Assembly (NCBI GenBank): GCA_963969495.1
Contig: OZ018321.1
Coordinates: 69,701,035 to 69,765,034 of the forward strand
Source: Ceratothoa steindachneri
Taxonomy: Eukaryota > Arthropoda > Malacostraca > Isopoda > Cymothoidae
Length of the DNA: 64,000 bases
Direction of reading: 5' to 3'
Position numbers and translations under genes: made by a program
In this document: piece by piece, positions 1 through 11,250 of the stretch
Position numbering within the stretch: the stretch's first letter is position 1
How the letters are laid out: every line of letters begins with the position of its first letter
The notes under the pieces: generated by a model
Databases searched by the model: none
Seen by the model: the letters and a program-made list of their open reading frames with translations, nothing else
Told to the model about the DNA's origin: nothing

Positions 1-528
1 AAGATTTTATAGGGCCAACGTGGTCCTGCTCAATTTGTGAGGTTCCTTGTTGGCTCTACTCTATCTTGTAATTGTGCACTGCAACGCAATGCGAGTAGGT
101 TTCCATTTTTTGTATCTCTTTTCTTGTTAGCGTACATTAGAAAGCTTTAAAATTCTTTGCGCGAAACATAATTACTTCTCTCTTGCGGTCTACAATAAAG
201 CTTCTTTCTTTCTTTTATGTTTATAATTTTTTGTAATTTAATAGTTTATTTTGCTTTGTGTTTTATAGGTTTGTTTAACTATATCTTATTCCTTTACTTT
301 GATCTCTTATCCTTTTCAAAGAATTGAAACCCCTGTAGGTGGATTTTGGACCTAAATTAACCACTGAATTATCGTTTAAAATTCAATTATCGTCCTCTTC
401 TCTTTTTCAAAGACCACACGATTATACAAATCATCCCACTTTTGTTTTACACCAGAGAATAAGGTAAATCTTTTGCGTTATTTTAAGCCTTGATTCAAAT
501 GGTATTAAAGGATTACTACTATCCTAAA
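1..528. other. AT-rich stretch without a gene
   Basis: No coding stretch is visible. Bases 10-95 loosely resemble 32,090-32,165: both hold a 'ttatag' motif, then 'caatt.gtgaggtt/cttcct' and 'tgcaacgca'. This suggests a dispersed non-coding repeat. Confidence 0.4.
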
Positions 529-1416
529 TACGAGGGTTGGTCAATAAGTTTTGTAAATCGGTGGGTCAAAACGGAGGAAGGGAGGTGGCTGTTTGGGGGG
601 GTGTTAGGACAAGTGTTGACAAGTCAGGACCTGCAGCCGGGGTCACAAATTTTTGAACAATGGAGAAGGTTGATCACCGCGCAGTGATCAAATTTTTCAC
701 CAAGGAAGGCATGAATGCAAAAGATATCCATGAACAAATGGTTGCAGTGTACACCGAAACTGCCCCTTCCTATGCCACCATTGCTCGCTGGAAAAGGGAG
801 TTCAGCCATGGTCGTGAGTCCCTTAAATATGACCCCTGTTCAGGACGCCCGTCCGACGTAACCAACGAGGACAATGTGGCCCGTGTGGAGAGGATGATCC
901 TCCAAAATCGACGGGTAAAGGTCATAGAAATCGAGCGAGAACTTGGAATATCACATGTAAGTGTTTTCAACATCATCCACGACAATTTGGCCATGACCAA
1001 GTTCTCTGGCCTTTGGGTCCGTAAAAAACCTCACGCCCCATGATCGACTTCAACGTCGTCAAAGTCCACAAGGCCAGAGTTGCACAAGCTGCCCTGCTCA
1101 AGTGCGGATTCGAGGAGCTCAACCATCCGCCCTACAGTTCAGATCTGGCCCCTAGTGACTACTCTTGATTCCGCCAGCTCAAGGCTGCACTGCGTGGACG
1201 CCAGATTGAGGACGATGAAGATGTCCAGCTCGCCGTCCAGGAGTGGATTGAACAGCAGTGGGGAGATTTCTGGTTGTCGGGAATTTGAAGTCTCAGGGAA
1301 AAATGAGGCAATTGCATTGAATTCGAAGATAATTATATTTAAAAATAATAAAACACTTTTCCTCATATCTAGTTTCCTTATTTCCGAATTGCAAAATTTA
1401 TTGACCGCCCCTCGTA
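529..1416 (+). mobile_element. internally deleted mariner-type transposon with both TIRs
   Basis: The left end reads TA then CGAGGGTTGGTCAATAAGTT from 531. The right end at 1414, read on the minus strand, gives CGAGGGGCGGTCAATAAATT. The inverted repeats of about 30 bp differ at only a few positions and both are flanked by TA (529-530, 1415-1416), the target duplication of the Tc1/mariner group. The 884-bp length is short against about 1.3 kb for a complete mariner, because the middle of the transposase gene is missing. The element cannot move on its own but could be mobilised by a related transposase. Confidence 0.9.
660..1288 (+). pseudogene. mariner transposase with the catalytic core deleted
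   Basis: The start MEKVDHRAVIKFFTKEG (ATG at 660) and the following 120 residues form the two helix-turn-helix motifs of a mariner transposase; 'PSYATIARWKREF', 'GRPSDVTNEDNV' and 'ELGISHVSVFNIIHD' are typical. The frame ends at 1043. From about 1064 another frame gives the C-terminal part: 'VHKARVAQAALLKCGFEEL', then 'PYSSDLAPSDYS' with the last catalytic Asp region, a stop where the family has Phe/Leu, and 'FRQLKAALRGRQ' to a stop near 1288. About 150 residues, including the first two catalytic aspartates, are missing. The protein acted in the nucleus, binding the TIRs and cutting DNA; this copy is dead. Confidence 0.9.
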
Positions 1417-3559
1417 CATTAAATTCTTAATTAAATTCTTAATAAAACTTAAAATCTAGGAATTTTGCAAAATACCAAACGAAATGAAGTTTTTATCAAG
1501 GTTTTAATGGAAAAAAGAAATTTCCATTTCCAAATTTTATTTTGCTAAAAATTCAAATATATTGAATTTCACACAGAGTTAATTTTCATATATATTTTAT
1601 TTATCTTCGTATATTTTCTCGTAAATTTAATTTTCTTGGTCCTAGAATTATATGTGTTCTTAAGGAGTGAAATTTCAATCCAATTTTATTTCTAAAACGT
1701 TAATCTTATTTGACGATCCAAACCTTATTTTCATACTTTTCTACCATTATTATAGGTTTTCCCTCAAAGCCTTGAAAATAGAAAATGGGAAGTGATGTGT
1801 AGCTCTTTAATATGCAAGATCGTTCAACTCAGATATTGACAATCTTCTCAACACAGCTGCTTTCTTCATTAGAAAACTTGAGCAAATGGAATTTTTTACT
1901 GAGTGATGGTGTGAACATAATCTACCTATAGAACAATGAATTATTCTTTCATTTTTTCTGAAACAAATTCCTAACTACCCGGAACTCTATTTGGTGGAAA
2001 AAGTGGTAGAACGAAGTATTAAGAGAAGATGGAACGGAATTTTTCATCAAATAGAAGGAGGTAGGAGAATAGGGAATTGAAAATTAAAGTAATGAGAATA
2101 ACACACACAGGCGCAAAAAATAAGCGGGATAGAAACAATACCTAAAAAAACTTGCTTTAAATGTGTGCGTATTATGGGATCGAGAGATTATACCAAATTA
2201 TACATTTTAGTATTAAAACGACATTGTAGGATGGAATATGACTCAAAGATACCTCAAAAATGCGCACTTTGAAGTTTTATAAAATTTTCTAATCTGTTCT
2301 CACTTTGAAAAAAAACATTTGACGGAAGGGAATATGAATGAGTGCTTTTAGAAGAGCATTGATCCCTTAAGTTATTATTAATTCTCCTTTTTGAATGTCT
2401 GGAAGGAGGTTTGGTCAAAAGGCCAGATGTTTGTAGTTTCTGAGCTGTGGGATCTAGGCAATCGGGAAACATGCAAGTTAAGTATATTAAACTACGAAAT
2501 GTAATTTCAAGCGCCTTTTAAAAATCTACAGCACAGATCGCTTAAAGAATTGAGAAGACATCGGGCACAATTTTAGGAGAAACTAAAATCTTCCCTTCCG
2601 GAGTTTTTTTCTTTTTAAGGGGGATTCCCCACCGGTTCGCAAAACTTCCTTCCTTCTGTCCTCCGCTCAAGATCATGGAAGGAGAGAAGAGGAGAAGGCC
2701 TGCCTCCCACTTGCTGCTGGAGAAACTTCCACACTTCTGACCTTTAGCTCAAGTGAACCGTTGGGAAAGTGGTTGGTAGGAAGTCCGTAGCAATTTAGTA
2801 GAGGATTTATAATAGAAGAGGCAAAAATGCAAGAAAAAGATAAAGTTTGGTGAGGAGGAAAAATTAGCAACCTCGTTAGTCAGAGGTGTCAAAGGAATAC
2901 CCATGCCCAGAGGATATGGGGGACCTACAGATTTATGTTAATTCCGAACCCCCGTGCTGCATTTATTTATTCTTCATTCATCCTTTTCACATTCAGCGTC
3001 CTTAGGATGCTCTAGTGTAAAGTTATAGGGAGATCTGATTGCTCTCTTTCATTCTTTTCTTTCGGCCTCAAACCGTATCATATCTATATCATGTTTGGAG
3101 AACAAGCTAATCTCTCTCTTTGACTGATTTAAAGGATTATTTGATTTATTTGCATTTGTTAAACGGCGTTCAAGTAATTATTATTCATGTGTTTTTCTAA
3201 CTCAGGTATAGGAGAAGCGGTGGGGGGGAGGATGCTTAGTTTTATACTCAAGCAGTGTTCGCCGTTCATCATCCGGTTCGTTCATCTGGCAATTGTTGTT
3301 TCCGTTTCAGTTATGTCGTCATGTTCGGGTTGGAGATAACATCTCTTCCTAGGTTCAGTTTGGTTATCATTATTATTGGTTAGCAATTGTTTCAATTAAT
3401 ATGTTGGTTCCTTGTTCGGGGTAAGAGATTTCATCTCCTAGTAAGATCAGTTTTTCTTTTTATGTATGAATCTAGCTAACTTTTTTATTTATAATTCCGA
3501 TTTATTTCCATCTATAATTTTAACCATTAAGAAAGCGGTTTTTTATGTGTGATTTTCCA
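1417..3559. other. AT-rich intergenic DNA
   Basis: No protein domain or structured repeat is recognised. A purine/pyrimidine-mixed, slightly GC-richer part at 2,590-2,770 has short unconvincing reading frames. The 3' end of the minus-strand Jockey-like element to the right may reach as far left as about 3,230, where similarity can no longer be judged by eye. Confidence 0.4.
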
Positions 3560-4319
3560 CTTTGTTGCCCTGTACAAGCGTCTATATGAATCTTGAGTAT
3601 CTTGGTCTTGGTTTGCTTCTTTTGTTGTCCTCTATTATATCTGTAATATTTAGCCTAGTTTATCTAACATCTGTTTCATTTTGGGTCCCCTGTTTTCTAG
3701 TATATTGTTTATTCCTTGCATGTTGATGTTTTTATGTAGATCATATCTGTTTTCATTTCTCTTCTGTTTGTAATAAGATACACTACTTTATTTTTTACTC
3801 TTTGTAGCCTCCTTTTTTGTTCTTTTGATATAGCGTGCAATACTGGAGCTGGATATATCAGCATTAGTTGCACTAATCCAAAATAAAGCTTATTTTGTTC
3901 CATTTACATAGATCTTTAAATGGGTACATCATTCATATACCTGGTACCGTTTTTTTAGACTTTTCTACAATATGTTTCCTATATCCGGTGTTAGTTATTT
4001 TCATCCTTAGAACTGTGTATTTGAGTAAGAATATCTGGTAACTTCAAGTAATACATCTACTAGTAATCGTCTTCCAATGGAAACTATCTTGAATTTGTCT
4101 ATATAAGTTTGTATTTTCCATTCTTTTCTCATATTCTTTTATAATTCTTACTTCCTCTGCTGTCATTCTACATTGCATTTGGGCATTATGGTATGGGATT
4201 TTCCCCTTTGAGTCAGGTCCTCCACGTACTGTATGGGAAAACTAAATGGGTTGCTCTGTAGTAGGATTTCTGGCGTGTAAGTTGAGTATAGAGTAGGGCT
4301 CAGACATCCTCCTTGAGGC
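3560..4319 (-). pseudogene. Jockey-like reverse transcriptase, C-terminal half (split gene, part 2)
   Basis: Reading the minus strand from 4,319 downwards gives 'PQGGCLSPTLYSTYTPEI', then 'FPIQYVEDLTQ', where YVED (4,217-4,228) replaces the catalytic YADD/FADD of non-LTR RTs. After several stops comes 'LMLIYPAPVLHAISKEQ' and 'RRLQRVKNKVVYLIT' (3,903-3,780), the C-terminal thumb region typical of Jockey-group elements. The matching N-terminal half lies at 10,746-11,250. The two parts share the 14 bases encoding PQGG because an I-like element inserted there. The gene is decayed by stops, frameshifts and the changed catalytic residue. Confidence 0.85.
4306..4319. repeat. target-site duplication, left copy
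   Basis: ATCCTCCTTGAGGC here is identical to 10,746-10,759 right after the poly(A) tract of the I-like element. On the minus strand these bases encode the PQGG motif of the interrupted RT. Confidence 0.93.
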
Positions 4320-4836
4320 CCAGGTAAAGGGCGCGGCGATTTGCCATCCTGGCCGCTGTGCTAACGGGATCCAGCGCTCCATCCGGCCCCAGCATAGCCT
4401 CTCTTCCTTTCTTCAGATAGCTTGTATTTCTCCCCTACCTCACCGCTTTTTATACAACCTCTCCCACAACTTTCTCTGGTCAGCCTCTAATTTCACAGGG
4501 TAGATGCTGACCTTCTTCTCAAGCCAACCGTGGCTAAGGGGGGAGGGGCCAATGTTCCCTAACCCCTTAGCTCCAGGTTGGGTGTTTTTTTTTAACAACC
4601 TGCTTCATCCCCACCCATACCTTCCTGCATCCCTTTTCCTCTCCTCTTCACAATCTATCATTTTACGCCGTGTTCAAGGTGGAGCCGCCATGCCGATCAA
4701 CTGCCAGGCCAACAGGCGGGAGGGGTGGTCCCAAATGGCGGCGCCTGGCTCTACCAGGCCTGAAAGCACCTCTTGCAGTGCGGGAAACCGCAAGAGGTGA
4801 AAAGAGATTGCATCTCGTGAAATATAGAGGGTCACC

Positions 4837-7079
4837 ATGCCCAATGATAAGAAACAAAAAAATCTCCCCTTAATTCTCCCTATGTCATCAACGGAACCGC
4901 TCTCGGGCAGCTCCACCGAAAAAAATCGAGGTCCTCCCCCCCCCCCCTGTGCTTGCTCAAGGGACCCTCCATATCTCTCTAACCGGAGAGAAGGCTTACT
5001 CCTCTCCTTCGCTTACGGGTGTAGGGTACTCCCCCTCACCCCCTTCTCTGGAGGGGCTTTCGGGCACCTCCCTTTTACCAGCGGCAGCCCCCTCTGTTCT
5101 TTCCAAGGAGACTACGGAGAAAGCCAGCTAGCAGCCCTTAGCCAGCCGCTCCACATCGAAGCGGCTCGGTAGGGCAAACCCCCTTAGGGGGAAGAGGGAA
5201 GCCAGGCCCCTTCGGTCGCTTCCCTCAAAAGACCTGCTGGCAAGAATATTAAACCTTGCCGGGGTCAAGGCCCATGCCTCCCCACGCAAGACTAGTAAAG
5301 ATACTGCCAACGGGACCTGTGATGTCTTGGGGGGGGATGATGGTCAACCGGAGGCCCCTCCCTGAGATAGACATGGTCCTTGAGGGAACTTAGCCTCAGA
5401 CGGTAGGGCCTTCCATGGGGGGGAAATCCAGGCTCATCGCCAAGCACCGAACCCAAATCCACCTCTATGCAAGGTCCTCCTTAAATGGCTGTGGTTTCCG
5501 AAGCAGTACAAGAAGGAAAGGGATCTCCTCCAACCGGTGCCCCCACGACTACCAGGACCTTCTCCATTTCGGAGAATGACCTGGCTGAGGCCGGTCCATC
5601 TGGCCTGGGGGCTCATTCCAGCGGAGGTGAGAAGCGGGTTCATTCCCCGCTCTCCTCTCCCCAAAAGAAAAAGACTAAAAGACAAAAGAGACTCGGGGCT
5701 CCTCTCCATCCGCGGGGGCTACGAGGGCGGATGGGTCTGCTGCCACTTTGGCAAGCGAACAAGCCAAGATCGGCACATTCGGCCCCTCTGACTCCTTGGT
5801 TGCGAAGGCCCTGACTAAGACGCAGAGTGCACAGGGCAGAGCCTCGATGACATCAGGGTCCCTGATTTAGGGGTTAACTGGCGTTTTCGAGCCCGCAGGC
5901 TTCAAGCGCTTCCTCGTTATTCGCTTCACTGATGGCACCATGTTGTCCAAGGGCAACATGATCGATCAGAGGAGAGGATTAGTAGAGAGTCAAAGGTGAC
6001 CCGTTTCTCGGACGGGAGCCTCTTGGCGAATGCGGCGAATGACACCAAGCGGCCAAGATAAGTGCTCTTCGTTCACTTCATGGCAACCCAGTGAGTGTAA
6101 CGCCAACTCTACCATGAACTCTGTGAAAGGAGTAGTTTATGCGAGGAAACTCGTTGACTACTCCATTAAGGACATCACCCTAGAGCTGGCCGACCATGGG
6201 GCGGTCAAGGTCGAACGTGTGATGAGAAAACAGAGAGGTGCCACGAGACCCAGCCATACACTCTTCGTCACGTTCGACTGTGACAAGCTCCCTGAGTTGG
6301 TGCATGCCAGTTGGTACCGCTACCACGTGAAGGCATTCGTGCCACTTCCGCGGCGGTGCTATTACTGTCACCGCTTCGGCCATACGAATCACTCATGTAG
6401 ACGTGCAAATATGGGGTCACCCGAAGTATGTGTAAATTTCTCCAAGGTCGCACACGATAAATCCAAAACGTGTGTGACCAAGTGTGTCAATTGCGGAGAG
6501 CCGCACCCCGCTTCTTCAAAGCAATGTGGTGCATATCTCCTTGAAAAAGAAATCCTGGCCATTCAGGCCCAGGATCGACTCTTATTCCGCGAGGCTAAGG
6601 ACTTGGTCTTGACGCGCGCGGCTCTGCCTGGGACGTCATATGCCTCAATAGTTAAAAGGGCACCCTCTGCTTGTGGCCCATCCAGGCCAACGAACACGGT
6701 TGTTTCCGCGCCCATTCGGAGCCCTTCTGCGGGCTCTACCCAACCTGTGGACTCCCCCGGTAAAGCTGGCGACAAAAAGGGTTCATACCCAGCCCCGGCT
6801 AAAACCAGGGCTCCCCCCTCTTCCCTCAGCGTGACCGTTCCCCGTAAGGCGAAACGGCCACGCGCCTCCACCGATTCGTTAGACTCACAGGAGGCAGCAC
6901 CCCGGAGATGGTCGCTAGGCCATCTTCGGGGGTTCCTAAAGCTTTCCCCTGAAAGTAGGACAGCAACAAAAGAGCTTCGTTACCTTCGCCCACGCCCCGA
7001 GGTGGAGCGAGCGGCTCGGAGACGGTGGTTCCTCGAAAAGAGGCCCCCCCCCGCCTCCGAAACCGCAACGACTGCCTAA
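4837..7079 (+). pseudogene. I-like ORF1 (nucleic-acid-binding Gag-like protein), frameshifted
   Basis: A start in good context at 4,837 gives MPNDKKQKNLPLILP and a Ser/Pro-rich N-terminus. A run of C at 4,937-4,948 probably marks a frameshift. The best-kept part, 6,030-7,079, contains CCHC-type knuckles: 'CYYCHRFGHTNHSC', then a second unit reading C-V-N-F-S where Cys is expected, and 'CVTKCVNCGEPHPASSKQC'. The C-terminal third is Pro/Arg-rich. Such proteins coat element RNA and escort it to the nucleus. ORF2 follows about 200 bp downstream. Several frames are needed to read the whole, so it is a pseudogene. Confidence 0.82.
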
Positions 7080-7285
7080 GGTTTCGAGGCGGAGGCAGGA
7101 AAAGACTCGCATGGTGAGCCCAACCTTCCCCAATAAGTCCACTAAGGCAAGAGCGCCTTCAGGTCTTTGTCTGACCAACAGCGCCTGGGGTTCTGCCCCC
7201 GGGAAGCGTACGGCCATTCCCGTGAGGGTCTTCAGTTCGAGGAGGGCCCCGCGTCTTCTCCGAGCTAGGCCTGGAGGGCATATTC

Positions 7286-10200
7286 CTTCAATAGATTTGC
7301 CGTGGTCTCCGGGCCAACTGGGAGGAGCTGCGGAGGCTCGTCTCGTCCTGTTCCCCGTTAGCTATCTTTTTGCAGGAGACCATGCTAGGTGCGTGCCCCC
7401 TGCCTGCCCGCCCCGGGTATAAGGGTCTTGCGACCCCACTACCGCGGGATGGCCGGATTGGGGGATGCGCGGTTTACACCCGGTATGATGTGTCTGTTCT
7501 TACTTTTTCTTTAGATACCTCCTTTTAGGTAGTGGCTGTGCAGCTGCACCTGGATAGGAGGTATACTATCATTTCTGCGTACATTCCACCGTTAGCTGAC
7601 TTCGACGCGGGGGACTTCCGCCGCGTCGTGGCACGGTTGCCGAGGCCCTATCTATTGCTTAGAGATCTGAACGGCAGGCATCCTCTCTGGGGAGATTACT
7701 CCATAAATTCCAGGGGACAAGTCCTTAACGATCTGATCGAAGAGCTTAAGATGGGTGTCCTAAACGTGGATGAGTTTACGCATCACTGTCCGAGAACCGC
7801 TTCATTTTCTTGCCTTGACCTATCTTTGTGCTCTTTGGATGCACAGCCTGATTTTTAAAGGGAAGACCCCTTCAGCTGAGGTGTGGAAGCGAGTAAAAAG
7901 GATTCGGGGCAAGTTCTCGCAGGGCTCCCCTCCCGTTCTCCAGGAGAATATGACCGCAATCTCGGACCCCGCGTCCGTGGTGGAATCTTTAGCGACCGCT
8001 TTTTTCGCATTATCTAGCCGGGATGCTGCTCTGCCAGCATTAAATGCACGTCGTCATGTCGCGGAAGGCCGCTGGCTGGACGTTCCCTTCAGAGGCAGAG
8101 AACCCTTCAACGACAAGTTTAGTGTGAGTAAGTTGCGCTCCGCTCTCTCTTCGTGCGTGGACACCGCCCATGTTCCAGACGATGTCCCGTACGCTATGCT
8201 TCGACACCTGGGTGAGTGAGGCATGGCCTTTCTGTTAGATTTGTTCAACAGAATCTGGGTGGAAGGTCTTTTCCCAGACTCCTGGCGAATCGCTACTGTG
8301 CTCGCCTTTCGCAAACCAGGTAGAGATCACTCTACTCCGACCGGTTTCTGCCCAGTCTCTCTAACCTCTTGCGTGTGCAAGTTGATGAAGAAATTGGTAA
8401 ATGTTAGATTAGCCTTTTTCCTGGACAGCGGAGGCCATCTGTCTTCCACACAGTGCGGCTTCCGCAAGTTCCACTCCACGTCAGATGCTCTGCTCTGACT
8501 GGAAAATGCCAGCTGCGAGGCTTTTCTTTGTAGACAGCACTACACCACGGTCTTTTTCGATCTGGAGAAGGCCTATGATACCGCATGGCAATACGGTATC
8601 ATAAAGACTCTCCACACAATGGGGCGAGGGGACGCCTCCCAATATTTATATTTAAATTTTGGTGAGATCGTCGATTCCGCGTAAGGGTGGGGGGAGCCCT
8701 CTCCGGCCTAAAAGAGCAGGAAGAGGGTGTCCCGCAGGAAAGTGTCCTCAGTGTCACACTCTTTGCCCTGAGCATCAATGGCATCACCTTGTGTACTGAT
8801 GGAAAATGTTCTCGCTACGCTCTACGTGGACGACCTTTCGATCCCTTTTGGCGCGGCCCAGATGCCAGCTCTGGAGCGCGACTCCAAGAGGCATTGAACC
8901 GAGTCTCTCGCAATGCCGAAGCGCACAGGTTTTGGTTTTCTTTGGCAAAGACTAAGGTGGTGCACTTCTGCCGCGATCCACGGCTTCACATGCTCCAGAT
9001 TTGTTTCTTAATGGGGTGCGCCTGGATGTGGTTGAGTCGCACCGTTTCCTTGGTCTTGTATTCGACCGACGCCTCAGCTGGGAGGTTCATACTCGAAGCC
9101 TTAGGGTCTCTTGTACCCGCGCCATGGACATTCTCCGTTCCTTGACGTTCAGCGCTTGTGGCGCTGATATGGCCAATCCCCTCCTTTTTTATCGATGATT
9201 TGTTCGTTCGAAGCTCGACTACGGATGCGAGTTTTTTTCATCCAAAAAAGATGGATTCGCCTTGCGACCGGTTCTTTCTGCACTTCCCCCATTAAGAGCC
9301 TGTTGGTCGATGCTGTGAAGATGCCACCCGCTCTGCGCCGCGTGCAGTGCATCACTTGCCTATACGCGCAAGCCCGGCGCCTTCCTCAGTCGCCAACAGC
9401 TCTCACTGCATCCACAGCTGATCTCGATGGTGCCTATGCCGCCGAAAGACGCCAGTCATGCCCTAAGACCTTTGGGTTTAGAGCCAGAAAACTCCTTTGA
9501 GAGTTATATATAGCTCTCGGGCCACCGGCCGGAGAGCTATATCTACACCACCCTGGAGGGTACCACATTTGGCTATTTGTCGCCCCTCCTCTGCTTCCAA
9601 AGCTTGTACTGTGCCGGGAGTATTGCGTTCGACCTTTTTGGAGCACACATCGTGTCACGCTGTAACCGTGCTAGTGTGTACGGATGGCTTTAACTCCCAA
9701 GAAGGGGTCGGCTTCCACGCCGTATCCCCTCTGTTTTAAGTCAGCGGGGCTCTCCCAGGCGCTGCGTCTGTCTTCTCGGCTAAGCTGGTGGCAATACACC
9801 ACTCGGTACGGGAGATTACGCGACGTGCCCGGTTCAAAGACCGGATTGTGATCTATAGCGACTCACAAAGCGCCCTGAGTGCTCTCGGTGCATTGGAATC
9901 TCGCCATCCACTGCTTCGCGTTTTGCGTGACGCGACGGTTTTGGAGAGCCGGGCAGATGTCGAGATTATCTTCTGCTGGGTTCCTGGACATGTAGGAATT
10001 GCGGGGAATGAGCGCACCGATGAGGGCGCCAAAGAGTCCGCGAGGACTCTGCGACCGGACCAGCATTTCGCTCTTCCTCACACTGACTACATGGCAGGAA
10101 TACGGGCAGCTCTTCGGACTGCTTGGCAAAGAAGATGGGAGACGGTCGAGGGGAACTTAAAGTTGCGTGCCATTGCGCCGTGACTGTTCCCATGGACCTA

Positions 10201-10510
10201 TCCCCCAATGCCGCGGCGGCTTCAGGTTGCTTTCTGTCGTCTCCGAATTGGACACACTCGTGTGACGCATCGCTATTTGATGGAGCGCTGGCCTGCGCCC
10301 TATCGCGACGACTGCGTCGTCCCCCAGACTGTTCGGCACATTCTTGTCGAATGTCCCAGTCTGGGTGATCTTCGCGTACGTTACCTGTCCTGGTACCGGG
10401 ATGGGCAGGGGCGCTACCGCCTGTCCCTTGTACTCGGGACAGATTCTTGCACATTGACTTGTGGACTTGTTGACTTTTGGGGGGAGGCTGGCCCTCTCCC
10501 TTGTATTTAA
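7286..10510 (+). pseudogene. I-like ORF2: endonuclease, reverse transcriptase, RNase H
   Basis: Domains in order: APE-type endonuclease from about 7,300 ('CRGLRANWEEL', catalytic Glu in 'FLQET', then 'IISAYIPPLADF', 'LLRDLNGRHPLWGDY', 'SFSCLDLSLCS'); RT from about 7,870 ('FCPVSLTSCVCKLM', 'STQCGFRKFHSTSDALL', 'VFFDLEKAYDTAW', 'GVPQESVLSVTLF', catalytic YVDD at 8,822-8,833); RNase H from about 9,660 ('CTDGFNSQEGVGF', 'IVIYSDSQSALSAL', 'IIFCWVPGHVGIAGNERTD'); and a C-terminal Cys/His region ('VRHILVECPSL'). An in-frame stop sits in the endonuclease near 7,525, and several frameshifts follow. The end of the endonuclease joins the RT N-terminal region at about 7,858 with too little linker, so about 0.5 kb seems deleted. 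Confidence 0.9.
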
Positions 10511-10745
10511 CTTTTTTTGTTATTGTTGTTTGTTTTTGTTTTGTTTTTTTTGTAGGTCGCAGGCTCCTGCGCCGGGGGGAAAGGGACCTCCCCCCGACGC
10601 CGGAGCTTGCTCCCTGATTATTATCCCCTTTTGATTGTTGTTTCTGTTAATTTTTTTATTTTAAAGTAGCCTAGAACTGAGCAGTTTGTTTGCGGCGACT
10701 TATCCCCAAGTGGGTAGTCGCCAGATAGCCCCCTTGAAAAAAAAA
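10511..10745 (+). other. 3' UTR and A-tail of the I-like element
   Basis: Non-coding end after the last stop: T-rich tracts, a GC-rich part near 10,556-10,610, a final part around 'gtagtcgccaga', and an A-tract. The end of the 38,830-39,385 fragment is clearly similar ('aaagcagcctag', 'cattcgccagaatgggtac'). Confidence 0.8.
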
Positions 10746-10759
10746 ATCCTCCTTGAGGC
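10746..10759. repeat. target-site duplication, right copy
   Basis: Identical to 4,306-4,319. The first A cannot be told from the A-tail, so the duplication is 13-14 bp. Confidence 0.93.
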
Positions 10760-10940
10760 AATCCTGTTCTTAGTTCAAATGCTGGTCCTTTTGTCTTTCT
10801 TATATTGACATATGCCGATCTTCTTGTTATATAGGCACATAGGATTCTCTCTAATTTTCGCTTAGTCCCAGTTGCAAGATCTCATACTGCATCCCTGTAT
10901 GCCATACTTCCTCAAAAGCCTTGAAGACATCTCTGCATAC

Positions 10941-10970
10941 TATATATGTATATATATATATATATATATA
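10941..10970. repeat. (TA)n microsatellite
   Basis: About 30 bp of TA repeats that lie inside the Jockey-like RT gene, just before its first catalytic block. Confidence 0.9.
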
Positions 10971-11250
10971 GTTTTTTTCCTTTTTGCTTGCGATATCTAT
11001 TCTGTGATAACACTTAATGCCATTTCTGTACATCGAATTTTTCGAAATTCGAACTGCTGATCATTATATAGATTATTTTCTTTTAAACGTTCTATTAGTG
11101 CTCTATTTAAGATTTTTCCAGTATTTTCCCTCCGAATTCCAAAAAGCGAAATCTGTCTAAACTTTTCTTTTATGTTCGGAGATTTTCCTATTTTCGGAAT
11201 AAAGATCATTTTCGCAACCTTGAATTGATTAGGAGAGTAACCTGTCAAGT

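Larger units (their letters stand above)
4320..10745 (+). mobile_element. near full-length I-like non-LTR retrotransposon
   Basis: The 6.4-kb element lies between perfect 14-bp direct repeats and ends in an A-tract (10,737-10,745), the mark of target-primed reverse transcription. It has a 5' leader of about 500 bp, an ORF1 with zinc knuckles, an ORF2 with endonuclease, RT and RNase H, and a 3' UTR. RNase H after the RT, and zinc-knuckle ORF1, point to the I/R1/Nimb part of the non-LTR tree; I favour I-like but cannot fix the clade. It is GC-richer than its surroundings. Other fragments of the family occur at 38,830, 42,505 and 46,010. Confidence 0.9.
10746..11250 (-). pseudogene. Jockey-like reverse transcriptase, N-terminal half (split gene, part 1)
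   Basis: The minus strand from 11,248 reads 'GYSPNQFKVAKMIFIPKIGK', 'FRQISLFGIRRENTGKIL' and 'NNLYNDQQFEFRKIRCTE', equivalent to RT blocks with consensus 'KPGK', 'RPISLL' and 'GFR'. A TA microsatellite (10,941-10,970) interrupts it before 'CRDVFKAFEEVWHTGM', where the catalytic block 'D.KAFD.VW' is expected. It ends in 'FELRTGLPQGG' at the insertion point; the second half is at 3,560-4,319. One or more frameshifts lie between the blocks. Its 5' side abuts an RTE fragment at about 11,250. Confidence 0.87.
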
